Source of the DNA: Adiantum capillus-veneris
Lineage: Eukaryota; Streptophyta; Polypodiopsida; Polypodiales; Pteridaceae
Direction of reading: 5' to 3'
Length of the DNA stretch: 64,000 nucleotides
NCBI GenBank assembly: GCA_014529385.2
Contig: CM043947.1
Span: forward strand, 104,373,811-104,437,810
Shown here piece after piece: positions 52,577 through 64,000 of this stretch. The translations under genes were made by a program, and so were the position numbers. Each line of letters starts with the position of its first letter. Position 1 is the stretch's first letter. Below the pieces are notes generated by a model. That model was given only the letters and a program-made list of their open reading frames with translations. It did not search any database and was not told where the DNA came from.

Positions 52577-52603
52577 AAGAGGGAGGGAGGGAGGGAGGGA
52601 GGA

Positions 52604-55600
52604 CTTCCAGCGCCCATAGCAAGGCTAGTGCAATGGTGGCGGAGGTGTACGTGACAGTTCGTCCATTGGGGCAAAAAGCTCATGGATGGATAGAGTCGAA
52701 GCATGCTACCTCGGGGAGTATGTCTGTTTAACAAGATAAAGGGCGCAAATGATTGCAGCGCTGGCATCTTCCTGGATGGCTTAGCCTAGCATCATAAAGT
52801 ATAGATATGGTTGGTCAAGGATCAATTCCCATACTCCCATTTGTTGAGGGTTAGAGAAGGAGCAACAGAGAAATTCCTCGAAGAGATTACAAGGAAACTC
52901 AATGATATTTGAATAAATGCAGAAGGTGTGAGTAGTATGTCTCATGCAATGGTGGAAAAAGGAAGACAATGATCACTGGCAGGCTCCCTGTGAAGTCAGA
53001 TGTGGTAGTGGCATGGACCTTCGACAATAGCATGTGCTCAGAAAATTATTTTTTCTACTTCTAGAGGTTGACTCTTTGGACATCATGAGGGATCTGGTCA
53101 GATGGTTAGTGTGAGAGTCTTTGAGAGGGTCTCCTGGTTGTGCGATCAAATCCCTGTGCTCAAATCACCTTTTATCCCAGGTTGCCTTGGAATGAGGAAA
53201 GTGAGGAATCTGCAAAGAAAGTCAATATAATAACAAAGCTAACAGTATGTACAATTATGCTTGGTCGTTTTTTTCGATAATTTCAACTGTCTGATAATAT
53301 CAAATTGGATGATGTGAAAGATGTAACTAAAGCTAGTGTGCTAACCATCACTATCCCTAAGAGACACCAGGTGAAATCCACCGTTAGAAATGTGCATGTT
53401 ATAAGCAAGCTTTAACAAACCTTGCGACTTATTTAATCTACTGCTTGCTGTTGTTGCTTACTTCATCAGCAAAAATGTAAAAGGGAAATGGTATAGAGGC
53501 CTGAAGAAAATAGAGAAAATCGTAGAGACGGACCCACTTCCTGTTGCCATGTGGCAGTTTTGAGACACGGCTCACTCCATTATTATAGTTAGAGTTAGAA
53601 GTTGCCAAAAAATCCTTTCAGCATAAGGGCATCGCACATTGGGTTATTAATCTGGGTCGAGGCATGATGGACAAGTCAGAAGACTAGGAATCCCAAGTAG
53701 TCTAGGAACTTCGGGGAGTGCTCATATGAACATGGAAAATTTAAGAGAAGGTTTTTCCACTAAATCTCTCTAAAATTTTTAGGTTTTCTCACCTTCTACT
53801 TTGAATTTTGAAGATAGATCTCAAAATTTATAAATGGAAATACACTAAACCTAAGTTTCTTTTGTTTATCAACATGGTTGGGTGAAAGATAACTTTCATG
53901 GGGAGAAGTTGTCATAAGAAAAGTGTTCATAACTTTATCCTCCTTGCATACTCTTTTATTAAAGCACTCCTTATAATCCCCCACCATTACCACCTCCCTT
54001 TACACCTTTGTCACCACCATCTTTTTGGCAGCACCACCAACTTTCCCACCCCCTCGATGGTAGGATTCATATGATGGTTTGACCGAAAATTTAATATATA
54101 CCATGATGTGGAGTTCTCAAAAGAATGACCTTATTTCAGTAATAGAATTATTTTTAAGTTCCCATAGTTTTTTCTAGAGTAACTTAAAAATGCATAGTAT
54201 GGTATCGTACATCAACCCATAATAACTTGAGGTAGAGTGAGAGAGAGGAGAAGAAGAAGAAGTGAAGAGATCCCAAACTCTCCTTATTCATGAGATTTGT
54301 TTCACTGGCAACAACCTTACCTTTTTAGTGTAAAGTTCGTATTTTAACCCTTCAATTGGGGAATAGTTTTTCATCACCCTTTTTATGGAAGCAATGGAGC
54401 TATGACAAATTGCAATCATGGTATACATACACCAATGTGTCATATGTGATGCTTAATGTATAATAAATACCAAAATTGTTAACAAGCTCTATGAGGTCCT
54501 TCGTGTAAGGAGGTAGGAATATGAGATTTATATCCAACAAGGATCAATGGCGGTAGCAAATTGCAATGAGCTTCCAATATTTGAGGGAAACGACTTCCAA
54601 GGAGAGGAATATCCACATGCCATTGTAATGGTTCCAAGTGTTCTAGCCCATCAAAGGAAACACTCTACCCAAACCTTGTTGAAAGGGTTTTGTCGGTCAA
54701 AACTTTGTGGTTGATTTACAATTAAAAAATAGGTGCAATCTTGAATTATTTTTTTGTTGTTGTGCTTGAAGTCACCTAAGAAATCATGTTTGGTTTTTGT
54801 TTCTATATGTGCCTTGCCCTATCTCGCTCATTCTAGGGATTGCTCGAAAAATCTCGCTCGAGCTTTGAGATTCCTCTGATTTATCATTGCCTGTTATTAT
54901 CTATTATAAACTAAGGCCTCATTTTTCTTGCTGTTGAGAGGAATATTTGAATTAAGAATAGCTTTTAATTTTTTTGAAGAAATTGGAAATACCTTTTAAT
55001 TTTTGGATGAAGACAGTGTGAAGACATGTGAAAATGTTAATGAGGTTTCTAGGAATGAGTTCTGCTTGTCATGAATGATCAAGCAGGCTAGGGGGGTTTG
55101 GCAAGCTATGTCATGAATACTTTGGATGATCACAAAGTCATTAGATCATGCCAAAAATCTCGCTAACTAGCCTCATATATATATGTGTATATAGTGATTC
55201 GAGTCTTGCGGAGTGACCATGTAAAACTTCATGTACAAAGGTTTGGTTTTTCCGGGCTTGGGTACTAGTGTTTTGGGTTTTTCGAGTCCCCAAAACATGT
55301 ATTTTAACAAGTATTTATAGCTTGTGAATTGGACTTGTACATCATGAGTTATGTGCGTCCAAAGTGGGCGGGGTCTGGACTTAGGAAGTGGTTGCAGTTT
55401 TCATGGGACAAAGGAAACTAGGCCAACTTGATGATCTAAAATTATAAAAGATGAGATTTTAAATTTTTGGAGATAGCCAAAGAAATGGGATGTGAGCAGT
55501 GCTTTATGGCGTCGCATTTGGTGGCTGGAGCGGTGCACTATGCTCCTAAGAAGTTGGTCCTGAGAAGGGATCAAGCTGGAAATTTTATGTGGGGAGAGAG

Positions 55601-55739
55601 GGAGTTGGAGAAGTGCAAGAGGAGGATGCCATGTGGCACTGGGATTATCCTACATGAGAAGGGGAAAGGAGGAAATGGAGGGTATAAGGGGACAATGGTT
55701 TTCCCATTGGGGTGTAACACTTGAGAGGATCTTGGGAGA
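52604..55739. other. Gene-poor stretch with one SINE-like fragment
   Basis: No open frame with recognisable content. A tRNA-like A box (TGGTCAGATGGTTAG near 53096) and B box (TGCGATCAAATCC near 53141) on the plus strand suggest a SINE at 53085-53175. An 85-codon frame at 55467-55724 has no recognised features. Confidence 0.45.
53085..53175 (+). repeat. tRNA-derived SINE-like fragment
   Basis: The two pol III box-like motifs are about 32 bases apart, as in a tRNA or tRNA-derived SINE. Stems are imperfect, so a functional tRNA is unlikely. Confidence 0.35.
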
Positions 55740-56257
55740 AGCTTGGCTATGGGGGCTTGTGGACTCTTGAGGGAGAAGGGGCGCCATTTTGAGCTCCCAC
55801 TGAGCTGCCCAAGCGCTTGGCCATAAGTTTTGGTCCCAGAAAGGCAACAGAAGTGGAAACAACCCCATGGAGTGATAAAAGTAAGGTTTTTTTAGTCTTA
55901 ATACCGTGAATAACCACCACATACACTATATCTTTCAAAGCCAGCCACGACATCCAAAAGATGATCAATGAAAGGTAATGGATACGGATATTTCTTGGTC
56001 ACTGCATTTAATGGTTTATAATTAGCACAAACTCTCAAACGCCCATCTTTCTTTGGAGTGACGACTGCAGGGCTCACCCATTCAGCATTATCAACTAGCA
56101 CAATGAACCCTCCATCCAAAAGTTTATCGACTTCTTCCTTTAAAGCATTCATTTGGTCCTTACCCACATTAGGATACAACTGAGAACATGGATGTGCAAT
56201 GTCTAATAATAAGTGTTTGTGTGCAGGTTGTGCCACTATTTCCCATGGCATCACCAT
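55740..56257 (-). pseudogene. Isolated Gypsy RT fragment
   Basis: GFIVLVDNAEWVSPAVVTPK and KDGRLRVCANYKPLNAVTKK are the RT fingers, followed by YPLPFIDHLLDVVAGFERYS. Further on, ITPWGCF and a decayed MPFG segment continue to about 55740. No other parts of the element are adjacent. It differs from Gypsy-A and -B at many positions, so it comes from another Gypsy copy. Confidence 0.85.
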
Positions 56258-57381
56258 GTACTCGACGACCTAGGAGTGTCACTGACTCCATTTCATGCAG
56301 CAATGTATAAGACGACAATGGATATTGGGTGACAATGGAGTTAAAACAAATGGAGTGGGTGACAATGTAGCCCAGCTCAAGAGGTGCACACAAGGTCTCA
56401 AGGATACACATGGCTTCTCGAGCACAATTGGAAGGGAAGAATCCACGAGGGACTCACTCTTTATACAAAATAGGATGCCACTTGCAAGAGGAAAAATTTG
56501 GTAAAACCCCTATATACGACTCATATTAGGGATTATGACCCCCCTTTCTACGCTTATACGACAATCAATGCAAAAAACTACTGTACCTCTATCTTACATA
56601 AAAATTCTATCTCTAACATGATCTAACTGAGTAAAACTAGTCAAAGAGCATGTAGCATAGTGACTAGAAACTTACTAAGGAACCATTTCTGTTGATATCT
56701 AGATGTACCTTCAATGTTTCTTAGTTTGACTTTCAAACTATGTGTCCATTCAGCCTGCACTCTAGCTACTTGTCCAATTCTGACCCATATAAATTACTCA
56801 AAAGACATGGTTATAAAGTTGTGCTAGGTTCTCCATGTATATTTGTATCTATACAAACTCTTTATAGATTTCCTTTCTCAACAAATGAACTATAATCACA
56901 AAACAAGCAATTGATACAAAGCAGTGATGGTTCTTGCATGTATCTTTGTATCTATTGACTCACAAGTTTGAGGGAAGGCTCTTTTGGGAAGTCATGATTT
57001 TGAAACACAAAAACTTCCTCTCACTTTTCCTTTTTATCACTTCTCCACCCCCCCCCCCCCCTAAATATGATACCCCCTCCCTTGTTTTTCAGCTTGGGAG
57101 ATAAATTATTGGGGGCTTGCCTCTAACTTATATGCTTATGTAACTTGTTAAAAAAAACCCCTCCCATGCACTTACGTGGTGGGATAAATTTTCCATGGTG
57201 AATCCCCTGGGGAAGAATCATGGAGTTCAAGAAAACATAGGATGGCAAGAGGCTTGCAAAGGTGGAGCATATGTATGTTGCTTCACAACTGAAGCTAGAG
57301 ACAGGAGTGGCTCCATCCAGGTTTCCTGCATATTGTAATTTTTACTCCTCTTGCAAGTTTTTTGATTATCTATTTGGTATT
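56258..57381. other. No gene seen
   Basis: AT-rich DNA with a run of about 15 C near 57047-57061. No open frame or repeat boundary was recognised. Confidence 0.5.
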
Positions 57382-58308
57382 TGTTAGAAGCTGGACACAC
57401 CCTACGGAAATTGACTGCTCGACAGATTATCATTTTTTGTAATTATTCATTTATTGAGAAAACCCGACATTTCACCTTGTAAATATTGGGGCTTACAGAA
57501 GTTTTCAGATTGTATCCCAGTTTTGACATTTAGATTGAGTAGATGGTTAATTTGGAACATTAGGGTTTGATAATTGTAAGGTATTTATACCACTTCTTGA
57601 CCTTAATGAAAAACCTTTGTCCTTTTAAAAGGTTTTGAAGTCTGTGAGTGAGCGTACTGTGTACGAGAGAGAGTGAGAGCTTCATCTTGACGCTACGCGC
57701 ATATCGGTGGTCAGAATCGAGTGCGAAGAAGTGCAGCGTGTTGCCCCAAATGAGAGCTACGCGCCGATAGCTACATTGCGCGTGTACAGTCCGGTTTTAC
57801 AAGCTCCATCTACGAGCTTCATCTGTTGATTCCGTGAGCATACGTTGTCCGATTTTGTATTGCAGCATATCCACGCATTCGCATTGAGTAGAGCTACACA
57901 TTAGGCACTTTAGATTTTGGAAACAAAGACCTGCAAATTTCGGCCAGATATCCTATGTGATTTTGCACAGGGTGTTTTGGGTTGGGGTTTTGGTACAGAG
58001 ACCTTAGGGAGAGCGACCTATTGGTGTTAGTAGGATCTCCTTCAAGTTCTGTGGTGTTTCCAGATTGTTTGATGGGTGTTCGGCTCTAAAAAGCGTTGTA
58101 GGAGGTTTACTCTTATGCACTCCTGAAGGCTGTGACTTAGACATTGGGTAGAGACCTCTGTAGGAATTAGTTAGGAGTCGGTCAAGTGTAGGTTGACACC
58201 CTATGCTTGCTTCCACGCGCCTACGGGTCAAGATTCATCCTTAGCTGACAAATCTTGTTAGGCGAGTTCTCGCTGTGCTGACGTCAGTCGCGGTGTAACC
58301 GTCCAACA
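57382..58308 (+). repeat. Gypsy-D 5' LTR
   Basis: The right end, ...CCAACA, is set by the primer site. The left end TGTTAG is chosen because it mirrors that end (TGTT...AACA). A TATA-like GTATTTATACC at about 57583 fits the promoter. Confidence 0.55.
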
Positions 58309-58309
58309 T

Positions 58310-58327
58310 TGGCGTCGTTGTCGGGGA
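58310..58327 (+). promoter_or_regulatory. Gypsy-D primer-binding site
   Basis: TGGCGTCGTTGTCGGGGA one base after the LTR, related to the Gypsy-B site. Confidence 0.8.
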
Positions 58328-58848
58328 CGAAAACCTTAGGTACGTGACTGAGACTAGTCCTTGAGGATAGGGATTCTTTGTCTTTCCAAGAGTCTCATTT
58401 TACATTTAGATAGGATTAGAGGGTGCAGGACTCTCTAGGTCTTAGAGGGAGTCTAGGGAGCGTGTGTCTTGCCTAGATCCTTCGACTTAGGTAGATTTAG
58501 GTAGACTGAGATAGTTCTAGATATTAGTTGAGTAGAGAGTAGGAGTTTGAGTGGTAGAAGCGGTGAGAGGAGGGCTTGAGAGTCCGAAGAGTCCAGGAAG
58601 CAACCAAAACACCATTATCACCATTTCACATGATGAGTAGGAGTAGAGTAAGAAGGACATCATGATTCAGGATCTAGAGCACTTCATGCATGTATACTTG
58701 CTTATTGGATTCATCACAAGGCTGTAAAAGACGCAAAAGTGTTTTTGAAAGCTGAAGTGAAGTCTTAAAGTTACTGTGAGTGTTTCTCATAGAGCTGTAG
58801 AGCATCAAGAGCATTTCTGTCAGGAAAAAAAATAATTTTCAGCCAGGA

Positions 58849-59720
58849 GACATCCTACCCATAGGAACGGTCTATAAAGGCTAATCTGGTGGGAATTTCG
58901 GAATTTTGAGTTGACCAGTGTGTTCAGAAGGTAGGTTTTACCCTATTTTCACCTGGAAAGTGGAAATTTGACCATATCTTGACAGGATAAGGCCAGATAG
59001 ATTGAAATTGCGAGACATCCTACCCAAATTGTGCCAAGGCACTATTTTAAGACCAAAACCATAGGAGGGATGCATGAGCATGATCTGCATGATATAGTGA
59101 GTGACTCAGAGAGGTTTCATCTCATTTGGGTGAGAAAAAATGGATTCTAAGCAGACTTCAACACTTTTGACTGAAAAAGGCTAGAACAACTAAAATTGGG
59201 GACTTTTCAAATCCAAACCAAAATCTAAGCATACCACTGGGTTGCTGACATCAAAGGGAAGTTGTGGGTCAAGTCTGGGGTCAAACAGACCAAAAAGACA
59301 TCCTACGCGTAGGATGTCATCTGTGTGACATTGCACCCCAAACCTAATTTTGAGCATACCAAAGTGATAAGCACCTCAAGAGGAGTCTGTGCTTTGCATT
59401 TGAAGCCATTCTGAGCAAAAATATATGCTACGCGTAGGATGTCTCAAAGCAAGAAATTGAAGCTTGATACTAATTGTGGGAATAGCAAGGTGTTGAATAG
59501 CCTGAGACAAGCCTCCTAGTCAATTTTGGTCCAAATTGGAGTTGATTAGACTGATCAAGACTAACAACAGGCTGTCGAAATAGATTTCTGATCCATTGAC
59601 CAGCTTATAGGTGTCCAAATCAAAAATTAAAAACAGTTGTGGACTCAGCATATCAAGCGGAATTCATAGTGCAAAAATCCAGGCAAAACAACACAGGAGA
59701 CATCCGACGCGTAGGATGTC
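58849..59720 (+). repeat. Palindrome array in the Gypsy-D leader
   Basis: Five sites built on GACATCCTACG and its reverse complement occur at 58849, 59014, 59297, 59423 and 59699. The site at 59297-59318 is a perfect 22-bp palindrome. 59699-59720 has one change, 59423-59443 keeps the centre and right arm, and the first two keep the left arm. Spacings are 165, 283, 126 and 276 bp. The rest of the leader (58328-60084) is non-coding. Confidence 0.85.
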
Positions 59721-60080
59721 TACTTGGGTCTAATGAAGGGAAAATTTGACTGAGCTTATACAATGCGGTTCCATTTGGCTTAAGGGTTCCAGAACTTCTT
59801 TCAAAAGTGAATTTGGACCTTGTTTGACCTTTTTGACAGAGCAAAGACAGAATTCAGACTTTTCACATAAATTGACCAACATCCGAGCAAACCTAATCCA
59901 GAGCATCAGCAGTGTATAAAATACAGTAGTGGTTGAGGTTAACTCTCGAGTTATACCAATCATTACTAAGATCACCTCTAGCCGGTTAAATTCTTTGATT
60001 CGATTGCCTAAATTAGAACGCTTGTGTACAGGAATATTCAGCAGAAGCAAAGGAAGAAGTTCTGCGGAGACTGGTCCTTT

Positions 60081-60090
60081 GCCAGGTAAG
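60081..60090 (+). promoter_or_regulatory. Splice-donor-like site before Gypsy-D ORF1
   Basis: GCCAG followed by GTAAGTGG. Joining 60085 to an acceptor-like ATTTTTAG ending at about 60158 gives a frame (FCGDWSFA then RDQKVAGDQG) that continues into ORF1. Confidence 0.5.
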
Positions 60091-60126
60091 TGGTTGGATT
60101 TGTGATAAATTGCATTGATAAGTTTG

Positions 60127-61113
60127 ATGAATTTAAGATCAGGAAGATACATTTTTAGAGACCAAAAGGTGGCAGGTGACCAAGGTAGCTTAGTGTCCAC
60201 CGAAGAGAGTGTAACTGAGGCAAGGCTATATCCACTAGCACCGATTATTGAGGAGGGTAGTGATACTGACACTTCATCAAACAAATCCTTCTTCATGATG
60301 GGTAGTCAACAGCCAGGAGGGTTCACCTATGATGGACCAATGCTAGGAGGAAGTACCTCCCTTAATCCTTTGAATGATTCCAAATTCACTGTGATCTTCG
60401 TAGAAGGAACAAACTTGGACTCAAGTGTATTTGTATTGAGGAAAGGCCGGCTCAGAGACTAGAGATAATTCAAGTCTATGATGATGGAGATAGATTCCGA
60501 GATGAAAAGGGGAACCACTATCTGATAGTTAGTAACCCTGAATATTACAACATATATGGAGATAACGTGGCGAAGGGGAAAATGGTTTCAGAAACTCAAG
60601 AACTGCCTCCAAACATTGATCGACCTGGAGCAATTTTTATGTATGATAAGAAAACAACCAGGGTCTCAACTTATAATGAAAATGTGGGAATTTACAAGCA
60701 TGAGAGTGAGGGAATAGTCTCTTACTTTCACTTCAAAGAACCATACCCAACCGAGTTAAGCAAAGACAAGGTTCTTTACTTATTCTCTTATGAAATTGCA
60801 ATGGGGAAGGATATAGTTTTTGTTGATAGGTACAGGCGAGAATACCAATGTATTCTCCCAGAGGAGGTAGAAAGGGAAAAAATTCCAGGAGCATCAACAT
60901 ATGCCCCCGTCGATGAAGTGCCAAGAGCCACCTACACCCCTAGCAAGTCGACAAATCCCTTCTCAAAGGAGTATGATGTGACCTCACATTCCACCCGACC
61001 TCAGACATTCAACAACGAAAACCAAACAGCAACTCATCCATCATTGCAGGCATGGCTTCAACAAAGTGCAACATTAGAGCAAGACCAAAATCAAGATGGT
61101 TATCAAGCCGCAT
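60127..61113 (+). pseudogene. Gypsy-D ORF1 (unknown domain before gag)
   Basis: First ATG at 60127 (MNLRSGRYIF). The blocks match Gypsy-B ORF1: VSTEESV with PIIEEGSDTDTSS; then, after a frame change near 60460, IQVYDDGDRFRDEKGNHYLI; then NVGIYKHESEG and LYLFSYEIAMGKDIVFVDRY. A Pro/Thr/Ser-rich tail follows. About 330 residues in all, interrupted once. No known domain recognised. Confidence 0.65.
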
Positions 61114-62700
61114 GAGGGCTAAGGGATTTGCAAGAACCACCACTCTATTCAACGATCAAGCAGAGAGTAAGCCAAAAACTCAAGGGTCAACAGAGCCTGG
61201 GAGACCACCCATAGAACGAGTTCGAAGAGATGAACCATCTCTTGCAAGAACTATTAGAAATTATGGCTTAGGAGCACCACTGGGAGAGAAACCATCCTAC
61301 TACAGAAGACTTGAGGAGGTATATAGACTAGGACGTGGAGATCCAATGATGAGATTTGTAGACCATCGTAGAATTAGACCTTCTCAAGTGCAAAAATGGG
61401 TAAACAAGAAATACACAGGAAACGGAGATCCGAGAGATCATGTAGCAGCCTTTGTGCATGTAATTAGAGCGGAAGAGGTGTTAGATTTCCCTACCCAATT
61501 TGCAGGGTTTGGTCCAACCCTAGAGGATGACGCTGCTACTTGGTTTGATTCTGTGGAGCGTAGAGACTTTGATTCTATGGAGAAGGTGTTTGACGAGTTT
61601 ATCGAGGAATTCTCACAAAGGGGGATAGCTCATAATACGGTTTCACAAATCCATAAATTCAAACAGAAAGACGGGGAATCTATGAAAAAGGCATCCCTAA
61701 GACTAAAGAGATATGTTAAGTTCTAGCCTGTGGAAGAACTGCCTCAGTCCAGACTTATGCTTATATTTATCCAAGGACTAAGGAATGCAGATCTCCAGAA
61801 GGACTTACATATGAAGAGGAGAACGACGTTGAATGAGTTAACCAAGGAGGCTCTTTACCTTGTGGAAAGTTGTGCGGTCTACAAAGAGGGTGAGTTCAAG
61901 GATCTTGACGATGATTCATCCTCACAACAAAGTGGAAGCAAGTCTTCTAAGAAATCACCGAAAGGAGAGGTAGTTGTAAGCCAGGAGCAGCTTGTAGAGG
62001 AAGTGCTAAAAAAGATTAATTTGTACGCCAAACCCCAGGCTAAACAGCCCAAGTGGTGTGCTATTGAACAAAAATGGACAAACCATGGGAAGGAGGAATG
62101 TTATTATAACAAGGGATATGTGAGAGAGAGACCTTACGCTCCTCAAGCTCAGGTAGCATCTTCTCAAGTTCCATTGATGCCTAGGTATCAAGCACGCAAC
62201 CTACCAAGACCTGTAGGTGTAGAAATAACACAACCAGTGTTGGGGCAACAACCATCACTACCAGGATTACGACCAGTCGGCATAAGATACACACCAACCG
62301 TAACAGAATCAGAAGAGAAGGATTTGGTGCCTACGCATGCATATTATGAAGATCCCAATGGATATGCGGCAAACCCTGTCTACTATCCACTGGAAAAACC
62401 CTCAACACCAGAACCATGGAGCATGATGGGAGGTGTAGGACCACCAACCGCTGCACAGGCAGCTGGAGAAGGAAGATATAGCTTGGATGAACGAACATTG
62501 TTGTTCATAGCCAATGGAGGCATTGGCGGATAGAGACATGCATACCAAAAAAGAGGAGCTCAAGGAGCACCTCAACAACCCAAGGGACCCTTCTACAAGC
62601 GTGGTGGAGACCATTGGCTAAGAGACTGTCCTCATGATGAAATCATTAGACTCAACGCATATTGCACCACGTGTGGAGTTACTCATTCCAGATTGCCCTA
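61114..62700 (+). pseudogene. Gypsy-D gag
   Basis: HRRIRPSQVQKWVNKKYTGN, ATWFDSVERRDFDSMEKVF and EEFSQRGIAHNTVSQIHKFK match Gypsy-B. A TAG at about 61724 lies before PVEELPQSRLMLIFIQGLRN. WCAIEQKWTNHGKEECYYNK is a Cys-His-Cys motif conserved in both elements. Further on are RGGDHWLRDCPH and CTTCGVTHSR, remnants of the knuckle pair, after a TAG at 62531. Confidence 0.8.
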
Positions 62701-63590
62701 AGAACCCGAGCAAAGGATCAAAAACTACCTTGAACATGGTAGAAGCAGTGCCTTCCAGTGGGGGGTCAGAAAACGAGACAATCATACCTATTCAGGCAGT
62801 GACACGAGCCCAAGCTCAAAGAATGACGAACAAACCCATAATTGAAGAGCCAAAAACCGATGCCCCAAGTTCAGAAACAAAAAATCAGAGAAGCACTTGG
62901 AAAGCTAGAAAGGCGCGTATGAAAGCTAGGAAAGAACGAGAGCAAACAGCTCTATCTAAGGAGTTAAAACACACAAAGGATAGACTAGAGCGGCTAGAGG
63001 ATCTAGCTAGCCTAAGCTCACACACTACGGCAACCATATCACCCAAGGAAAATAGCAGAATCCAAAAGTACAGGATCATGAGGATCAATACTAGTAGACA
63101 AGGTAAATGAGCAGTTAGATGCACTTCTAAAATCTTACGAAGCCAGACTCAAAAAGAACCAAACCCAAGAGCAAAGATGGATGACTTATCCATATGCTAA
63201 AATAGAAAAATAGAGGTTGGAAATGTGTAGAAAGATGATTGAAACAAATCAATCTTTGATAGAAAACCCGCTTGATAAACCTGCAAATGGGCATGAAGTA
63301 CCAGCTCCAACCCCTATCAAACCAACTTTAGAGGAACAAGTAGAAACGAAGGAAAGACTCATGAATGCCTATGAGTCTAGTGGAGAGCCTATCATAGTGC
63401 CAAATACAACAGATGAAGCTAGTGATAGGTTCCATCCTAAAACATTGGCAGAAATGGGTAAGGATTGTAACGGTCTAGATGATCTGTGGAAGCAAATCTG
63501 TGAGGCCAACGAAGCTAACAGGGCGAGTTACCACATGAATAGCACGGGAAAAGAGAAAAATGAGACCTTACATCCTATTGAATAATTTGA
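62701..63590 (+). pseudogene. Gypsy-D gag tail and spacer
   Basis: Lys/Arg-rich helix (KARKARMKARKEREQ), then WMTYPYAKIEK, a TAG near 63211, MEMCRKMIETNQSLIENPLD and IIVPNTTDEASD, each with a Gypsy-B counterpart at 34853-35580. Confidence 0.7.
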
Positions 63591-63739
63591 TGCAAGATCA
63601 CAAATGAACTTTGATATACAATCACAAGGGGGAGACCAGGGATCAGTTAGTTCAAGGCACAACCAAACAGACTCGCTGAAAACTCTAGGAGAGTATGAAG
63701 CCAAGTCTCAGGTGAGAGCAATCGCATCTCAGAGACTTT

Positions 63740-64000
63740 CTTCTAACAAAGTGATGGATTCACAAGAATTTATTGAGTTATTGTCCACCCCGGTGGCATG
63801 CACAATCACATTAGCCGAACTCCTAAGGTTACGACCAAACATGTGGACCACAGTAGGCAAATGCATAGAAAAATTTGGAGTGAAAGACCCCACCTCGAAG
63901 CTTCAGGAAGGGATCAGAGAATTGGACAGGCCTCAACTAAACACTAGGCCAGTAGCTTTAAACAAGGTTGGAGAGTATTGTGAGGGAGAAGATGGAAACA
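63740..64000 (+). pseudogene. Gypsy-D pre-protease segment, cut by the window end
   Basis: LLSTPVACTITLAELLRLRP and NKVGEYCEGEDG match the Gypsy-B residues that lead into the protease (LLSTPI... and FEDYCEGEEC). The protease itself should begin shortly after 64000. Confidence 0.7.

Larger units (their letters stand above)
57382..64000 (+). mobile_element. Gypsy-D, 5' part, runs off the window
   Basis: LTR, primer site, long leader with palindromes, ORF1, gag, spacer and the start of the pre-protease region, in the same order as Gypsy-B on the other strand. Proteins match Gypsy-B segment by segment, but the leader palindrome sequence is different. Stops in gag (for example TAG at about 61726) suggest it is inactive. 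Pol lies beyond 64000. Confidence 0.85.

Noticed and set aside
53085-53175. Functional tRNA gene
   Set aside because: Box A and B-like motifs are present, but acceptor and anticodon stems do not pair well. A SINE-like fragment is more likely. The same applies to 20705-20778 and 51153-51235.
55467-55724. 85-codon plus-strand frame
   Set aside because: No recognisable motif, composition or conserved partner in the window; chance is a sufficient explanation.
58849-59720. CRISPR array
   Set aside because: The repeats are palindromes with irregular 126-283-bp spacing in a eukaryotic retroelement leader, and there are no cas genes.

Overview
The window looks like nuclear DNA of a large, transposon-rich land-plant genome. 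The signs are Ty1/Copia and several Ty3/Gypsy families nested in one another, an L1-type LINE with a plant-style zf-RVT tail, a PIF/Harbinger fragment, tRNA-derived SINE-like pieces, long (GA)n/(CT)n tracts and GT-AG introns. A Tcn1-like chromovirus pol and a Tat-like Gypsy with two RNase H domains suggest, without proving, a non-seed plant such as a fern, lycophyte or moss. No intact host gene is certain. Nearly every coding stretch carries stops or frameshifts.

Layout. 1-555: tail of a Copia element and its LTR. 556-2722 (+): leader, gag and pre-protease region of a Tcn1-like Gypsy, cut by Copia-2 (2725-6619, +). Copia-2 is itself cut in its reverse transcriptase by Gypsy-A (6620-16011, -), which has a 2.6-kb LTR, integrase, two RNase H domains, RT, protease, gag, and a leader with two short related ORFs. 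16012-18520 (-): fragment with a coiled-coil ORF and a leader carrying a CGATCGCGATCG palindrome. 18630-19345 (-): Harbinger transposase remnant. 19722-20530: microsatellites and a T20/G26 run. 20827-24347 (-): two LINE insertions, each with an identifiable target-site duplication.

25271-29151 (-) is the least transposon-like part. It holds an intron-containing, long-tailed histone H3-like pseudogene and, 225 bp upstream on the same strand, a four-exon pseudogene of an uncharacterised transposase-like family. 29763-40710 (-): Gypsy-B, a long element with an N-terminal extension (ORF1) before gag, a leader with repeated palindromes, PBS and 5' LTR. 40793-45105 (+): Tcn1-like RT-integrase-LTR, the same family as 556-2722. 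45226-45855 (+): detached leader with two short ORFs. 46171-49812 (-): Gypsy-F, a pol-less relative of Gypsy-A that carries a two-membrane-segment ORF where pol or env would lie. 49850-50480 (+): integrase tail and LTR-like DNA. 50435-52603: microsatellites and a perfect 30-bp-arm hairpin. 52604-57381: almost no genes apart from an RT fragment. 57382-64000 (+): 5' part of Gypsy-D, a relative of Gypsy-B with its own, different palindrome array and the same ORF1-gag arrangement, running off the window.

Most notable are (i) the H3-like pseudogene with an N-terminal start like H3/CenH3, a long acidic tail and an H3-length loop 1; (ii) two sister Gypsy families whose leaders each carry a family-specific palindrome array with a central CGCG; (iii) a ~70-codon leader ORF found five times in three leaders and conserved mainly at the protein level; and (iv) the gag-plus-membrane-ORF element.
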